Source: UBA1172 sp002457135
GTDB taxonomy: Bacteria > Pseudomonadota > Alphaproteobacteria > Puniceispirillales > UBA1172
DNA length: 6,066 nucleotides
Direction of reading: 5' to 3'
Assembly: GCA_965660935.1 (NCBI GenBank)
Contig: CBFIBR010000051.1
Coordinates: 1 to 6,066 of the forward strand
Under the pieces are notes generated by a model. That model was not told where the DNA came from, searched no databases, and worked only from the letters and a program-made list of their open reading frames with translations. The first letter of the stretch is position 1. Each line of letters starts with the position of its first letter. Positions 5,475 to 6,066 of this stretch are shown here, one piece after another. The position numbers and the translations under genes were made by a program.

Positions 5475-6066
5475 TTAGTAGCGGTTGGGGAGAATGAAAA
5501 TCTGGTCAGGGTAAATCAAATCAGGGTTGGTAATCCGGTCTGCGTTCTGTTTGTAGATATCAACATAACGGATCCCCTTGCCGTAGGTCTGATAGGCAAT
5601 TCGCCACAGCGCATCGCCTTTCTGGATAATCACGAGCGAGCTGTTATCAAGGCTTTTTTCAATGGTGGATGGCATCAGGGAAACCGAAGCCGTCGCCACG
5701 GTCTTGCCATTGTCATCGAGCGCAACCGACACATTCATTTTTTTATCGGACCGGTAAAACGTCATGCCGGATGAATACATCTCATCAATCACCGGCACGG
5801 TGGGGGCGGTTTCACCATCAATGCTGAGCATGATCGACTGCCCGCCGACAGCACGGCCACTGACCCAGAGAAAACCATCATGCCGCGCTTCAAGCGTGCG
5901 GATTGTAACCAGCGGGACCACCGCATCAGGCTGGTCAACGGTCACGATGTTGGTATCGGCGTTGGAAACAGTCTCCCCCTCCGGCTCGGCCGAGGCTTGC
6001 TCAACCGACTGATCGGGGGCCTGCAACACCTGGGCCACGGCTTCTTCCTCGGTGAACGGCACCAGC
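5475..6066 (-). CDS. LysM-domain protein, C-terminal part, truncated by window edge
   Basis: LysM domains bind N-acetylglucosamine-containing glycans such as peptidoglycan, so the product probably acts in the cell envelope. About 197 codons are visible and the frame is open to the right edge. The GTG at 6062 is a possible start, but it lies at the extreme edge and the codons before it are also open, so I treat the gene as partial at its N terminus. The visible part begins with an acidic, Glu/Ala/Asp-rich stretch (roughly the first 50 residues), then a beta-rich segment (TIRTLEARHDGFLWVSGRAV to TASVSLMP) that may be an Ig-like module. A C-terminal LysM follows: VIIQKGDALWRIAYQTYG, then RYVDIYKQNADRI and NPDLIYPDQIFILPNRY. 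No catalytic domain or signal peptide is visible. Only 12 bp separate it from the phosphatidyltransferase gene, suggesting one operon. Confidence 0.82.
   Translation of the reverse strand, partial: LVPFTEEEAVAQVLQAPDQSVEQASAEPEGETVSNADTNIVTVDQPDAVVPLVTIRTLEARHDGFLWVSGRAVGGQSIMLSIDGETAPTVPVIDEMYSSGMTFYRSDKKMNVSVALDDNGKTVATASVSLMPSTIEKSLDNSSLVIIQKGDALWRIAYQTYGKGIRYVDIYKQNADRITNPDLIYPDQIFILPNRY

Noticed and set aside
5241..5774. Plus-strand open frame of 177 codons
   Set aside because: Although long, it is antisense to two well-supported genes (phosphatidyltransferase and LysM protein) and has shadow-like Pro/His/Asn-rich composition.

Overview
The window is chromosomal DNA from an alphaproteobacterium. 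The clearest taxonomic marker is a full-length GcrA-type cell-cycle regulator (356..772, minus strand), a family confined to Alphaproteobacteria. Coding density is very high, genes abut or overlap, and base composition looks moderately GC-rich by eye. I see no mobile elements, tRNA or rRNA genes, CRISPR arrays or signs of recent transfer.

Layout, left to right. At 1..3491 five genes lie on the minus strand, transcribed right to left: pxpB and pxpC (5-oxoprolinase subunits B and C, overlapping by 4 nt), an atypical AroE-family (shikimate dehydrogenase-like) oxidoreductase, gcrA, and the N-terminal 118 codons of pepN (aminopeptidase N), which runs off the left edge. A 117-bp intergenic region (3492..3608) separates pxpB from the divergent pxpA (3609..4376, plus strand), so the three pxp genes form a split, divergently transcribed cluster. 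pxpA meets msrB (4373..4771, minus strand) tail to tail, and the two share one CTAG tetranucleotide as both stop codons. Upstream of msrB on the minus strand are a YnjF-like CDP-alcohol phosphatidyltransferase (4824..5462) and a LysM-domain protein (5475..6066) that is cut by the right edge.

Functionally, PxpA, PxpB and PxpC together carry out ATP-dependent opening of 5-oxo-L-proline (pyroglutamate) to L-glutamate. PepN is a broad-specificity M1 aminopeptidase and MsrB repairs oxidised methionine, so much of the window is amino-acid and protein housekeeping. The AroE-like protein keeps the catalytic Lys/Asp pair and an NADP-type cofactor motif, but lacks both serines that normally hold the shikimate carboxylate, so its substrate is uncertain.

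No clearly new defence or mobile system is visible. The points most worth following are the divergent pxp arrangement with a small inverted repeat between the two arms, the atypical AroE-like enzyme beside pxpBC, and gcrA embedded in a metabolic gene run with its stop codon touching the pepN start.
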